NCBI RefSeq assembly: GCF_004339565.1
Contig: NZ_SMFZ01000001.1
Location: 2,356,001-2,420,000, forward strand
Direction of reading: 5' to 3'
DNA length: 64,000 bases
Source: Pseudonocardia endophytica
Lineage (GTDB): Bacteria; Actinomycetota; Actinomycetes; Mycobacteriales; Pseudonocardiaceae
The notes under the pieces were generated by a model. The model did not search any database and was not told the DNA's origin. It saw only the letters and a list, made by a program, of their open reading frames with translations. Shown here piece by piece: positions 1 through 8,053 of this stretch. Position 1 is the first letter of the stretch. The number at the start of each line of letters is the position of its first letter. Position numbers and translations under genes: made by a program.

Positions 1-517
1 GCATCGCGATCCAGGACGCGAGGATCCGGGTCCCGACGAGGTAGCTGAGGGACTTGACGCCCATGACCTCCATCGCGTCGATCTCGTCCGCGATGCGCAT
101 CGAGCCGATCTCCGCGACGAGCCCGCAACCGACCTTCGCCGCGAAGATGTACGCCCACATGTACGGCGACATCTCGCGGAGACCGCAGTAGTCGGTGAAG
201 ATCGCCGAGTAGAGCGGCGCACCGACCTGCTTCAGGGTGTAGCTGGCCTCGGTCGCACACATCGTGCCGACCATGAACTGCATGAACCAGACGATCAGAC
301 CGCTGGAGAGGATCAGGACGCCGGCCTGGTGGAAGACCTCACCGACGTAGTGCCGCATGTCGGGGAAGTTCCGGATCGTCCTGCTGGAGAACTTCGCGAT
401 CAGCCCGAAGGTCGAGACGGCCTCCCGGAACTTTCCGACCGCCATCCGCGGGGAGACCTCGACGGAGTCACGGCTGTCGGGATCGTCGGTCGGCTTCTCG
501 GGTGCGTCGACGCTCAT
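1..517 (-). CDS. YrbE/MlaE-family permease, second copy (partial, 3' end beyond window)
   Basis: Reads leftward off the window edge, so only the first 172 residues are visible. They show a short polar N-terminus, then membrane segments with the MlaE/YrbE signature: a region rich in small residues (AAKVGCGLVAEIGSMRIADEIDAMEVMGV), in which the EIDAMEV loop is characteristic. YrbE proteins are the permease subunits of Mce lipid importers (Mla-like ABC systems) in the inner membrane. It follows the first YrbE gene by 13 bases, the usual yrbEA-yrbEB order, and mce genes are expected further left. The ATG at 517 was chosen because it follows the upstream gene closely and is preceded by a GAGGCGGAG stretch. 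Confidence 0.9.
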   Translation of the reverse strand, partial: MSVDAPEKPTDDPDSRDSVEVSPRMAVGKFREAVSTFGLIAKFSSRTIRNFPDMRHYVGEVFHQAGVLILSSGLIVWFMQFMVGTMCATEASYTLKQVGAPLYSAIFTDYCGLREMSPYMWAYIFAAKVGCGLVAEIGSMRIADEIDAMEVMGVKSLSYLVGTRILASWIAM

Positions 518-530
518 GTGCTCCGCCTCC

Positions 531-1379
531 TCACTTGAAGACCTGCATCTCGGGGTTCAACCCGAGGAGCAGAGCCGTGTAGACGTAGTTGAAGACCCAG
601 ATGCAGGCGAACGCCGTCACGACGGACACGTTCACCGCCTTGCCCACGCCGGCCGGTCCGCCCTTGGCGCGCAAGCCCATGAAGCTGCAGACGATTCCGA
701 TGATCAGGCCGAAGAACAGGGACTTGACGACACTTCCCCAGATGTCCGGTGTGGTCGCGTTCGCGAAGAAGTTGCTGACGTAGGCGGCGGGGTTCGCGCC
801 GAGGTACACCGACGCGATGAAGCCGCCGATCACGCCGCAGAGCAGCGCGAGGATGTCGAGCATCGCGGTCATGATCGTCACGGCGATGACCCGCGGGATG
901 ATCAACGTGCGGATCGGGTCGACGCCGAGGACCTCCATCGCGTCGATCTCCTCGCGGATCCGGCGCGCACCGAGGTCGGCCGTCATGGCCGTTCCCATCA
1001 CGCCGGCCACGATCATCGCGTTGATCCACGGGGCGAACTCGCGGACGGATGCCATGAGGAAGAACGACCCGAGCCTGTCCGGGATGCCGAACAGCAGGTA
1101 GATGTTGCCGCCCTGGAGGCCGGGGGCACCGAACCCGAACGCCACACAGGACACGACGACCGGGATCCAGCAGAGCCGGAGGGTGTCGTACATCTGGTCT
1201 CGCGTGTCGGCCCAGTAGCCGACCGGCCTGCTGATCGCGCTCCAGAGCACGTGGCCCGTGTAGGCGATGATCTCGCCGGCGGTGACCAGCGGTCTCGTCA
1301 CGCCGTCGACGTACTTGCCGGCGGTCCCGCGCTTGCGGCCCACCGACGTCGTAGGGGGTCCTTCAGCCGTTGTCGTCAT
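531..1379 (-). CDS. YrbE/MlaE-family permease, first copy of an mce operon
   Basis: 282 residues, normal for YrbE. A cytoplasmic N-terminus of about 50 residues is followed by several hydrophobic segments and the MlaE core: VMGTAMTADLGARRIREEIDAMEVLGVDP around residues 125-155, where the EEIDAMEVLG loop is diagnostic. It should form the transmembrane part of an Mce-type lipid or steroid importer together with the second YrbE at 1-517 and an Mla ATPase encoded elsewhere. The ATG at 1379 lies 3 bases after the end of the preceding membrane protein, which suggests one transcript. Substrate cannot be read from the sequence. Confidence 0.93.
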   Translation of the reverse strand: MTTTAEGPPTTSVGRKRGTAGKYVDGVTRPLVTAGEIIAYTGHVLWSAISRPVGYWADTRDQMYDTLRLCWIPVVVSCVAFGFGAPGLQGGNIYLLFGIPDRLGSFFLMASVREFAPWINAMIVAGVMGTAMTADLGARRIREEIDAMEVLGVDPIRTLIIPRVIAVTIMTAMLDILALLCGVIGGFIASVYLGANPAAYVSNFFANATTPDIWGSVVKSLFFGLIIGIVCSFMGLRAKGGPAGVGKAVNVSVVTAFACIWVFNYVYTALLLGLNPEMQVFK

Positions 1380-1382
1380 GAG

Positions 1383-1814
1383 TCACACCCGTCCTCGACG
1401 ATTCCGCGCCGCGACGCCGGAGACGGCACCGACGAGCACGGCCGACACGAGCAGTCCTGCGACGTCCGATCCGCCCAGCGGGCCGATCGGGAACAGGAGG
1501 ATCAGCGGCAGGCCGAGGAGCACCGTCACCAGTGCGGCGCCTGCGCCGCCCACGTGGGCAGGTCCGGTCGGCCGGGCACGGCAGCCGGCAACGGCGAACG
1601 CGAGCAGCGCGACGAACCATGGCCATGCGGCAGCGAGAGGCGGAACGAGCGCTCCGACGAGCGAGCCGGACAGCATCCCGAGGACGAACACCGTGAAGCC
1701 GGAGGAGCCGGCCCGGAGAACCGACGGAAGGCCGTCGCGACCGCTCGCGGCACCCCGATCGTTTCCGACCGGCGGTGACGACGTTCGCCGCAGGCTGACC
1801 GCACGTGCAGACAT
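1383..1814 (-). CDS. Small membrane protein preceding the yrbE genes
   Basis: 143 residues if started at the ATG at 1814, which has a GGGAG eight bases upstream; a longer in-frame form could begin at a TTG at 1829. After about 35 polar residues there are four hydrophobic stretches (VFVLGMLSGSLVGALVPP, AAWPWFVALLAFAVAGC, AALVTVLLGLPLILLFPIG, VAGLLVSAVLVGAVSGVAA), then a basic C-terminus. I do not recognise a named family. The 3-base gap to the yrbE gene implies it is the first gene of the mce operon, perhaps an accessory of the importer; that role is inferred from position only. Confidence 0.7.
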   Translation of the reverse strand: MSARAVSLRRTSSPPVGNDRGAASGRDGLPSVLRAGSSGFTVFVLGMLSGSLVGALVPPLAAAWPWFVALLAFAVAGCRARPTGPAHVGGAGAALVTVLLGLPLILLFPIGPLGGSDVAGLLVSAVLVGAVSGVAARNRRGRV

Positions 1815-2483
1815 CACTGACACTCCCAACAGACGGACTTGCGGTCACGAGTCACACGACCGGAGCCCGGGCTCCGGTCGCGGGGACGCGGAGACACGTC
1901 GGGGGTCGTGATCTCCTCGGACGGGCTGTGGAAGTCCCGGCCGTACGTCCTCGCGCCGCTCGACGGCGCTACCGGTCGAGCGTGTGGCTGTCAGGGCCTG
2001 CCAGCGTCGGTGTCACGGCGACGGGACCCGATCAGTACGTGTCCGAGGTTCTCGGACAGACGGAGACTGGCAGGAGGACGTGCCTCGGGGGCCCACATCG
2101 TCAGACCAATCGGACGTCCACGTTCGTCCGAATGCGACGACGTCCTCCGGAGACGCCTCTCACGTCCACGGCCACTGACGTGATGTCGACGCCCGGCACA
2201 GGCACCTCACCGACGACGGAGTCGGACGGGCACGCCGTCGAGTTCGACGCCTTCACGATGTCCGGCGACCCGGCGGCACCGTCACCGGGTAGGCGACATC
2301 GGACAACTCGGCGGTCCGAACCGTCGTCAACCGAACCGAGTGAGGACGACGCCGGCCGGATTGAGCCGTTCCGGACAGCGGTTCTCCCTCTCCGTGTCCC
2401 GAGAATGCGATGAAGCCGGACGGCCGGACGCAGGGCGTCGACGCCGGCTGCCTCAGCACAACGACGTTCCCGAGGAGACCCAC
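1815..2483. other. Divergent intergenic region, no gene supported
   Basis: About 670 bases between the leftward mce operon and the rightward SCP2 gene. Open frames exist on both strands but their products are rich in Arg, Pro, Ser and Thr, match nothing recognisable and overlap each other, as expected of non-coding high-GC DNA. It should hold the promoters of both flanking units. The only structured element seen is the palindrome at 1857-1880. Confidence 0.5.
1857..1880. promoter_or_regulatory. 24-bp perfect palindrome upstream of the mce operon
   Basis: CGACCGGAGCCC is followed directly by its exact reverse complement GGGCTCCGGTCG with no loop, 42 bases upstream of the first gene of the leftward mce operon. 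A dyad of this length at a promoter position fits an operator, although a cruciform or hairpin role cannot be excluded. No T-tract follows on either side, so a terminator is less likely. Confidence 0.55.
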
Positions 2484-2885
2484 ATGGCACTGACGTTCCT
2501 GTCCGACGAGTGGTGCGCCGCGGCGATGGAGGCGATCAACGCCAACGATGCCGTCCATCAGGGGTTCAAGGCCCCCGAGACCTTCGACCACCCGATGTAC
2601 CTCGGCCTGCTGGAGAAGGACGTCACGACGTACTTCACCTTCAAGGGCGCCAAGCTCACCGAGTGGTCCACCAGCCCGCTGCACGACGCGGTCGACTTCG
2701 GCCTCCGGGCGAAGGTCGAGCACTACCGCGAGGCGGCCGAGGGCAAGGCCGAGGCGGGCACGCTACTGATGGGCGGCCAGCTCAAGCTGGTCGAGGGCGA
2801 CGTCCAGCTGGCGATCCAGAACGCCGCAGCCTTCAACGCGTTCCTCCGCACGTTCGGCGAGATCGACACCGACTGGGACGTCTGA
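2484..2885 (+). CDS. SCP2 sterol-transfer-like protein
   Basis: 133 residues. The composition and order (an N-terminal FLSDEW segment, a central YFTFKGAKLTEWS strand pair, and LLMGGQLKLVEGDVQLAI near residue 110 with an IQNAAAF helix) fit the small SCP2-type lipid-binding fold found beside Mce loci in actinomycetes. The ATG at 2484 follows a GAGGAG eight bases upstream. It would bind a lipid or lipid-CoA in the cytoplasm; ligand unknown. A strong hairpin follows at 2940-2979. Family assignment comes from recall of SCP2-like proteins, not a search. Confidence 0.7.
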   Translation: MALTFLSDEWCAAAMEAINANDAVHQGFKAPETFDHPMYLGLLEKDVTTYFTFKGAKLTEWSTSPLHDAVDFGLRAKVEHYREAAEGKAEAGTLLMGGQLKLVEGDVQLAIQNAAAFNAFLRTFGEIDTDWDV

Positions 2886-2939
2886 CCACGACGAACTCCC
2901 GCGCCGGCCCCGACCGGTCGCGTAGCTCCCCGCACGACC

Positions 2940-2979
2940 ACGGTTCGCGGCCTCGTCCTGGTACGGGGCCGCGAACCGT
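2940..2979 (+). terminator. Hairpin terminator after the first SCP2-like gene
   Basis: ACGGTTCGCGGCC (2940-2952) pairs perfectly with GGCCGCGAACCGT (2967-2979), a 13-bp stem with a 14-base loop, 55 bases after the stop codon and followed by TTCTCC. It separates the two SCP2-like genes and may terminate or attenuate read-through. Confidence 0.65.
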
Positions 2980-3023
2980 TCTCCGCACCCTCGGCACCCG
3001 CCACACCCAGATCGGATCCCGAC

Positions 3024-3473
3024 ATGGCCAACGACACGCAGACGTACGGCGTCACGTGCCACGACGGCGACGAGGCCAACGGCGTCGCCACCATCCTCAG
3101 CATGCTGCTCTCCCAGAACTTCGCGAAGAAGCCGGAGCTCGTGGACGTCGCCCGCCGGATGTCCCGGCCGGTTGCGGTGATCAGCACGGACACCGGTACC
3201 GAAGCGACGCTCGAGTTCGGCACCGACGGGGTCGTGCTCCGCAACGGGGTGCACGGGAAGCCGTCGGTCGCGGTGCACGCCACGGTCGACCAGATCCTGG
3301 ACGTCTCCCAGCTCACCATGAAGGCGGGCGGCCTGCTGCCGGTCGGTTTCCTCACCGGACGCGGCATGAAGGTCCTCGGACAGATCCTGGCGCACAGGCT
3401 CGTCGTCAAGGGACTGCTCACCCACACCGTCTCGTCACTCCGCACCATCGCGCTGCTCTCCGTCGCCGACTGA
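3024..3473 (+). CDS. SCP2-like / hypothetical protein
   Basis: 149 residues, soluble, no signal peptide. A short N-terminal segment (YGVTCHDGDEANGVATIL) leads into an SCP2-like pattern: ATLEFGTDGVVLRNGVHGKPSVAVHATVDQILDVSQL around residues 72-108 resembles the strand-strand-helix order of sterol-carrier proteins, and GFLTGRGMKVLGQIL follows. It sits 138 bases after another SCP2-like gene with a terminator hairpin between them, so it probably has its own promoter. Likely lipid-binding near the Mce system; this is inference. No clear Shine-Dalgarno is visible before the ATG. Confidence 0.65.
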   Translation: MANDTQTYGVTCHDGDEANGVATILSMLLSQNFAKKPELVDVARRMSRPVAVISTDTGTEATLEFGTDGVVLRNGVHGKPSVAVHATVDQILDVSQLTMKAGGLLPVGFLTGRGMKVLGQILAHRLVVKGLLTHTVSSLRTIALLSVAD

Positions 3474-3532
3474 GACCGCCGTCGGAGCCGGGATGCCACT
3501 CAAACACTCCGGGCTACCGGTGAACCTCATGG

Positions 3533-3574
3533 TGCGGGCTGGGCGGTGTCCTCCTACGGCCCACCCAGCCCGCA
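3533..3574. terminator. Hairpin between convergent genes
   Basis: TGCGGGCTGGG (3533-3543) pairs with CCCAGCCCGCA (3564-3574): 11 perfect base pairs, 20-base loop. It lies 60 bases after the rightward SCP2-like gene and 86 bases beyond the end of the leftward small gene at 3660, so it can act on transcripts from both sides. Confidence 0.6.
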
Positions 3575-3659
3575 GGACAGCTCGACGGCTCCCCAACCGT
3601 GGCTGTCCGAACAGTCGCGCCTGCTCATGGCTGCCCCGGGAGGCAGGGCGCGACTGCGT

Positions 3660-4088
3660 CTACGACGGCCCGCGGTCGCCGACGCCGCCTCCTGCCGCGG
3701 GGTGCACCGGACAGTCCGGATCCACGAGTGGCAGGTCGGCGGCACCGACCCGGTACGCCGCATTGCCCAGTACCGAGCACCGACAGCCGAGCTGGACCGC
3801 TGCAGCGCTGCCCGGTACCGGTTCCTGCCGCTCGACCGGTCGAGTTCGATCGGTCGACGACGTGTCGTCCGGAACCGGGGCGGGCGATGTCGCCTTCTCG
3901 AAGAGCGGCACGCCGACGGCGTCGTCGTGAGTGACGCCGCCGACGCCGTGCTCACGCCCGCCCCGCGCGACGGAATCCGGTTCGGCGCACTCCCCGAGCG
4001 CCGAGCCGTCGTCCGCGCGCCGGCCGGACCACCGTGCAGCGGGGGTCTGTGGGCCGAGGGCCGGCATCGACTGCGGATTCTCGTTCAT
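3660..4088 (-). CDS. Small protein with C-terminal CxC...C..H motif, paralogue A
   Basis: 142 residues. The first hundred are low-complexity and polar; the last forty hold a motif GCxCSVLGNAAYRxGA, then PLxDPxC and HP, which recurs almost unchanged in the gene at 5270-5500. The Cys-x-Cys...Cys-x2-His spacing could bind a metal. Its ATG overlaps the stop of the preceding 70-residue gene by ATGA, which argues that both are translated. I do not know a name; the motif resembles short 'CTCPVxDN...DCPLH' proteins of actinomycetes and their phages as I recall them. Function unknown. Confidence 0.6.
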   Translation of the reverse strand: MNENPQSMPALGPQTPAARWSGRRADDGSALGECAEPDSVARGGREHGVGGVTHDDAVGVPLFEKATSPAPVPDDTSSTDRTRPVERQEPVPGSAAAVQLGCRCSVLGNAAYRVGAADLPLVDPDCPVHPAAGGGVGDRGPS

Positions 4089-4297
4089 GCAACACCACCA
4101 CCGGCATCGTTCGGGTGTTCCCCGCCGGGGCGCTCCCGGCGAGAGCATTCCGGGTCTGGACGGCGAACGCCCTCGTGCCGACGTCGGTCGCACAACCGCC
4201 GCCACCGAATCACGATCTCCTCGTGCGGATCCGTCGCCCGCGCAAGCCGATCCGCCACCAGGATCTCGTGGAGAATCGTCACGTCGCGTCGATCCAT
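4085..4297 (-). CDS. Hypothetical 70-residue protein, coupled to the Cys-motif gene
   Basis: ATG at 4297 follows a strong GGGAGGAG Shine-Dalgarno nine bases upstream, and the stop overlaps the next start as ATGA. The product begins MDRRDVTILHEILVADRLAR, a charged amphipathic helix, and ends in a Gly/Pro/Arg-rich tail. No family recognised. It is divergent from the TetR gene at 4571, and the palindrome at 4391-4408 lies between them, so both units are probably under TetR control. Confidence 0.5.
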   Translation of the reverse strand: MDRRDVTILHEILVADRLARATDPHEEIVIRWRRLCDRRRHEGVRRPDPECSRRERPGGEHPNDAGGGVA

Positions 4298-4390
4298 CGA
4301 ACAGCTCTCCTCCCATGACGACCGCGGCCACACCCGGACCGAACGGGCCGGTCCCCTCCTGTCCACGACGGGTCATGGGCCACGACAACA

Positions 4391-4408
4391 CAATACCGTG
4401 CGGTATTG
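4391..4408. promoter_or_regulatory. TetR-type operator palindrome
   Basis: CAATACCG-TG-CGGTATTG: perfect 8-bp arms around a 2-base centre, between the leftward small gene (start 4297) and the rightward TetR gene (start 4571). Length and symmetry fit a TetR dimer site. The AT-rich arms stand out in a GC-rich region. Autoregulation by the adjacent TetR is inferred. Confidence 0.75.
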
Positions 4409-4570
4409 AACTTGGGCTCGGTGGCGCTCGGGGTCGCAACTCGAGCGGTGTGCCGTATCGCTACGGTCTGTGAAGCCTTCGGCTCCGGTACTCATCCGGG
4501 TGAGGCGATACCGTCGAGCACCGGTAGCGACGTCGGTGAACCAGAGGGACCAGGTGAGGAGGAGAGCACG

Positions 4571-5209
4571 GTGCCTCCGCGAAACGGCGGGACATCGGGA
4601 CGCACTCGTCCGACACGGGCCCAGACCCGGCGACGGGTCCTCGACGCCGCGTTCACCGTGTTCGGGCAGCGCGGCATCGCCGGGTCGTCCCTCGACGACG
4701 TCGCGGCCGAGGCCGGGTTGACCAAGGGTGCGGTCTACTCGAGCTTCACCGGTAAGGACGATCTGGTCCTCGCCCTGATCGAGGAGCACGCCTTTGTGCG
4801 GCTGAACCGGGTCATCGACCGAATCGGCGACGTACCCGATACACAGAGCGTGCTCGCCGACGTGGCCTCGACCCTGGTCGAGGCCATGCACGTCGACGCC
4901 GCAGCGCACCGCATCCTCGCGGAGTACTTCGCGCTGTCCCACCGTGACCCCGAGCGACGCGAAGCGCTCCGTCGCACCCGGGCCACCGCCCGGGAAGCCG
5001 TTGCCCGAGGTGTCGAACAGTTCAGCACCCGCACCGGCATCACGCCGGCCCTCCCGCCCGAGCAGATGGCGGTGATGCTGTTCGCGTTGAGCAACGGTCT
5101 GGGTGTCGAGTCGGCCATCGATCCGCAGGCGGTGCCCGCCGACCTGCTCGGTCGGGTCCTTGCACTTCTGGTGGCCCGACCCGACACCGATGGGGCGGCG
5201 TCAGGTTGA
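4571..5209 (+). CDS. TetR/AcrR-family transcriptional regulator
   Basis: 212 residues from the GTG at 4571, which follows a GAGGAGGAGAG tract. The N-terminal helix-turn-helix is clear (residues about 20-70: RRRVLDAAFTVFGQRG, then DDVAAEAGLTKGAVYSSFTGKDDL). The C-terminal ligand-binding part is helical and diverges as usual for the family. A longer reading from 4406 exists but would run through the operator at 4391-4408 and lacks a ribosome site. It probably represses itself and the divergent small genes through that palindrome. Effector unknown. Confidence 0.9.
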   Translation: MPPRNGGTSGRTRPTRAQTRRRVLDAAFTVFGQRGIAGSSLDDVAAEAGLTKGAVYSSFTGKDDLVLALIEEHAFVRLNRVIDRIGDVPDTQSVLADVASTLVEAMHVDAAAHRILAEYFALSHRDPERREALRRTRATAREAVARGVEQFSTRTGITPALPPEQMAVMLFALSNGLGVESAIDPQAVPADLLGRVLALLVARPDTDGAASG

Positions 5210-5269
5210 GGCCGGGCACGGCCGGCAGCACGGCGGATTGCGCTCGGCCCGTGCTTCTGACCTCGGGTT

Positions 5270-5500
5270 CTAGGGATGGAGCGTGCAACGAGGATCGTGC
5301 AACGGCGCGCTGACGGCACCGTCCCGGTAGGCAGCGTTGCCGAGTACCGAGCAGAGGCAGCCGAGCTCGACGGCCAAGGCACTACCCGGCAGCAGGACTC
5401 CGTCGAGACCGCGCCCGTCGACACCGTCGGCGTAGGCGACGCCGTGGCCGTCCGGTCCAGGCCGGACGTCGGCGTCGAACCATGTGTTCTCGGTCGGCAC
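5270..5500 (-). CDS. Small CxC...C..H motif protein, paralogue B
   Basis: 76 residues from a GTG at 5500 with GGAGAG seven bases upstream; the stop is TAG. The second half is the same motif as the gene at 3660-4088 (GCxCSVLGNAAYRxGA, PLxDPxC, LHP at the C-terminus) preceded by PGSALAVEL, also shared. It lies 14 bases after the secreted esterase at 5515-6345, so the two are probably co-transcribed. The conserved Cys and His suggest a bound metal or a disulfide. Function unknown; likely cytoplasmic because no signal peptide is visible. Confidence 0.6.
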   Translation of the reverse strand: MPTENTWFDADVRPGPDGHGVAYADGVDGRGLDGVLLPGSALAVELGCLCSVLGNAAYRDGAVSAPLHDPRCTLHP

Positions 5501-5514
5501 GCTTCTCTCCACGA

Positions 5515-6345
5515 TCAGGTGTGGTGTCGGTAGTCGAGCCGGGTGTCGACGCAGGCAGCGCATCCGTCGCCGTCGAACACTCCGGCCGCCGCCCGGTCGC
5601 CGTCGAGCTGGGAGAGGAACCACGCGGTGATCAGACCGCGGAAACCGCCCCCGTCCGGGACCGGCTCGAGATGGCCCGCGCCGCGTAGCCCGGCGTAAGC
5701 CGCTTCGACCTGGCGTGTGCGCTGGTAGAACGGCTTCACGATCAGAGCCGGGCTGACGACCACGTCGTTGTCGCCTGCGAGATACAACACCGGGCCTCGT
5801 AGCCGCTCCGGAACGGCGGCAGGGCCCGGTTGTACAGCGACCGTGGTCCGGACGATCCGATCGGCTCCGGCGTTCATCGCTCCGGCGCCGCCTTGCGAAT
5901 GGCCGGCGGCACCGATGGCGTTGGTGTCGACTCGGTCCGCGTACGGGCTGGCCGGGTCACCGTCGGCGGCGACGAGCTCACGTGCCCCGGCGAGCATCGC
6001 GGCACCGTCGTTGGCCTGGGTGGTGTTCGCGGCCGACACGATGAATCCGTAGGACGCGAGATGCCGGAGCAGGCCGTCGTACGCGAGTGGCACGGCGCCC
6101 GTGCCGTTTCCCCAGACGATGACCGGGTGACGTGTCCCGGGTGCGCCGAGATCGGCCGGGCGGTAGATGGTGTGCTGCGCTCCCGACTCCGTCAGCACGT
6201 CGTTGGGGCCCGGTTCGGCCAAGGTGCTGATCAGGTCCTGCGCTGCGTCGTCGGATGTCGGGGACTCGACGCCGCTGGCAGCCGGTGCCAGTGCAACCAC
6301 GGTGAGCGCACAGAGCAGGCCAGCGACGAGAATGCGCAGTTTCAC
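5515..6345 (-). CDS. Secreted alpha/beta-hydrolase (esterase/lipase, cutinase-like fold)
   Basis: 276 residues from the GTG at 6345, chosen because it starts a Sec signal peptide (VKLRILVAGLLCALTVVALA, cleavage near ASG-VES). Residues 75-83 (VIVWGNGTG) look like the oxyanion-hole strand; Ser150 lies in GHSQGG, an acid in AGDND at 191-194, and His225 in GAGHLEP: a complete catalytic triad. The family includes exported dienelactone-hydrolase/polyesterase-like enzymes. Two C-terminal Cys (C262, C265) flank GCAAC. The small Cys-motif gene follows 14 bases downstream. A deleted pseudogene copy lies at 9191-9520. Substrate unknown. Confidence 0.85.
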   Translation of the reverse strand: MKLRILVAGLLCALTVVALAPAASGVESPTSDDAAQDLISTLAEPGPNDVLTESGAQHTIYRPADLGAPGTRHPVIVWGNGTGAVPLAYDGLLRHLASYGFIVSAANTTQANDGAAMLAGARELVAADGDPASPYADRVDTNAIGAAGHSQGGAGAMNAGADRIVRTTVAVQPGPAAVPERLRGPVLYLAGDNDVVVSPALIVKPFYQRTRQVEAAYAGLRGAGHLEPVPDGGGFRGLITAWFLSQLDGDRAAAGVFDGDGCAACVDTRLDYRHHT

Positions 6346-6718
6346 AAGCCGTCCGTTCTCGGGATGCCGGCGGACGGGGAAGGGGAGCGCCCGTCCTGAC
6401 CGGTTCGGGGTTCGACGCGGACCTCGCGGCCTCGCGCCTCGGACGGTATGTCGACATCGAGCGGCCGCGACAGACACACTTTCGGCACGCAGCTACGCGA
6501 AATCGGTAGGGCCGGCCGGACAAGGGGCGTCCACACCGGCGGGCGATCAACGTGAGCCTGCGATGGCGCGGGATCACGTCGAGCCTCGCACGCTCGTGCC
6601 ACCACCCGTCCGCTTCGCGGACCTCGAGCACGAGCGCCTCCGCGGCGAACGGTCAAGCCCGCCGGCGTGGTGTGTGACGCCTGACGCGTGGTGTCGGGAC
6701 GGCGATGATCCGGGCCGC
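6346..6718. other. Intergenic region, nothing recognised
   Basis: About 370 bases between the AraC-type gene and the esterase, both leftward. Open frames here are Arg/Pro-rich and overlap on both strands; no homology or ribosome site supports them. It should contain the esterase promoter. Confidence 0.4.
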
Positions 6719-7840
6719 CTACGACGTCTCGACGCGCCCGTCACCAGGCCGGTCGCACACCACCCTGGTGAATACCGCTCGACGGGCGTTCACCGAGTGG
6801 GAACGCGCGATCGTCGCGGAAGGAAGCTCGCCGAAGTGCTCGCGGTAGACCGCGGCGAATCTGTTGGCCTGGGGGTAGCCCCACCGCCTGGCTACATCGG
6901 CGATCCGCAGTTGTGCGTCGCCGGCCTCGACACCGACCTCGAGGTCGGCGCGGGCTCGTTCCATCCGCAGACGCGTGAGGAACTGCTTGGGGGACTGATC
7001 GAACTCGCGACGAAAACCTGCATGGAGTCCGCGCATCGACAGGCCTACCTCGCGAGCGATGAACTCGACCCCGATGGCTTGCCCGGCGCGTGCCGACATC
7101 AGCGAAGCGGCGTCGAGGATCGCCGATCGTTTGCCTTGACGTCGTTCTCGACGCTCCATCTGGCCCCTCAGGGAATGATCGTGGCCGAGTAGCAGCGTGG
7201 TCATGATCTGCTCCCGTAACAGGACGGCCTGCATTGCACTGAGACCTCGGTTGCCCAGATCGTGCGGGGCGTTCGCCAGGTTCCGGAGGAACTCTGCCTG
7301 GTTGACGAGCGTGTCGACCACGACAGACGAACTCAGTTCCGAGTGGAAGTCGAGACCGTAGGTCTCGTCCTCGGGCGCCACGGTGCGTGCCGCGAAGCGT
7401 CGGACGTCACTCATGGCAAGCATGATCATCACGTACGTCACCCCAGGCTCGAGCTCGAGCGTCAGCTGCCCGCCGGGAGACTTGATGAAAGCCGAGCTGT
7501 CGACGGCCGAACGGAACGACGCCCCTTTGTAGTCGACACTCATGCCCCCGACGACGGGCAACGAGATCGCGAGGTAGTCGTCGACCGCTGGATCGTGGAT
7601 CGCATCGAGGCGGATCCGCGCGTCGCCGTACGTTATGCGCATCATCGACAAGCCGTCCGCCTCAAGGCCGTCGACAACGCCGCCGACCTCCTTGACTCGC
7701 GACGCTTTCACCGAGGCCTCTGCCATCATGGTTCCGAGCTCGTCGACCATGGACTCGACGTCGTCGGTCTCGATCAGCCTCGAGCCGAGGGGCGCCGAGG
7801 CTAGATTCACCATCGCGCCCGAACTGTTCATCAATGACAT
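6719..7840 (-). CDS. AraC-family transcriptional regulator
   Basis: 373 residues from the ATG at 7840, preceded by AGAGGGTG. Residues up to about 210 form an AraC-binding-2-like sensor domain (cupin-like strands such as LDAIHDPAVDDYLAISLPVVGG). The C-terminal 100 residues carry the double helix-turn-helix: VEFIAREVGLSMRGLHAGFRREF and the signature IADVARRWGYPQANRFAAVYREHFGELPS. It stands alone between the diguanylate cyclase and the esterase, both leftward; target and inducer are unknown. A second in-frame ATG at 7831 is an alternative start. Confidence 0.9.
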   Translation of the reverse strand: MSLMNSSGAMVNLASAPLGSRLIETDDVESMVDELGTMMAEASVKASRVKEVGGVVDGLEADGLSMMRITYGDARIRLDAIHDPAVDDYLAISLPVVGGMSVDYKGASFRSAVDSSAFIKSPGGQLTLELEPGVTYVMIMLAMSDVRRFAARTVAPEDETYGLDFHSELSSSVVVDTLVNQAEFLRNLANAPHDLGNRGLSAMQAVLLREQIMTTLLLGHDHSLRGQMERRERRQGKRSAILDAASLMSARAGQAIGVEFIAREVGLSMRGLHAGFRREFDQSPKQFLTRLRMERARADLEVGVEAGDAQLRIADVARRWGYPQANRFAAVYREHFGELPSATIARSHSVNARRAVFTRVVCDRPGDGRVETS

Positions 7841-8053
7841 CACCCTCTGCGAGGATCGGCACAACGGAGCCGCTACGGATGCTTACCGACGGAGCTCCGT
7901 CCGCACTTACTCGCGAACCGGGGATCCCGTTGAGTATGACCAGTCGAGCGCCGCGCTTCGTTCTCCACGATAACAAACCACGCATTGTTGTTGACCGTGG
8001 ACGCACTGTCATCGCTACTCGCCCGGTCGGCGTTGCCGCATCTGGAGAGTCCA

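Noticed and set aside
357..1778. 473-codon open frame across the YrbE genes on the plus strand
   Set aside because: Overlaps two clear membrane-protein genes; product is Arg/Asp/Glu-rich and without recognisable domains.
1805..2413. 202-codon frame between the mce operon and the SCP2 gene
   Set aside because: Composition dominated by Thr, Arg, Ser and Pro, no ribosome site, overlaps the promoter palindrome.
4406..4570. N-terminal extension of the TetR gene from 4406
   Set aside because: It would begin inside the operator palindrome and has no ribosome site; GTG 4571 has a strong one.
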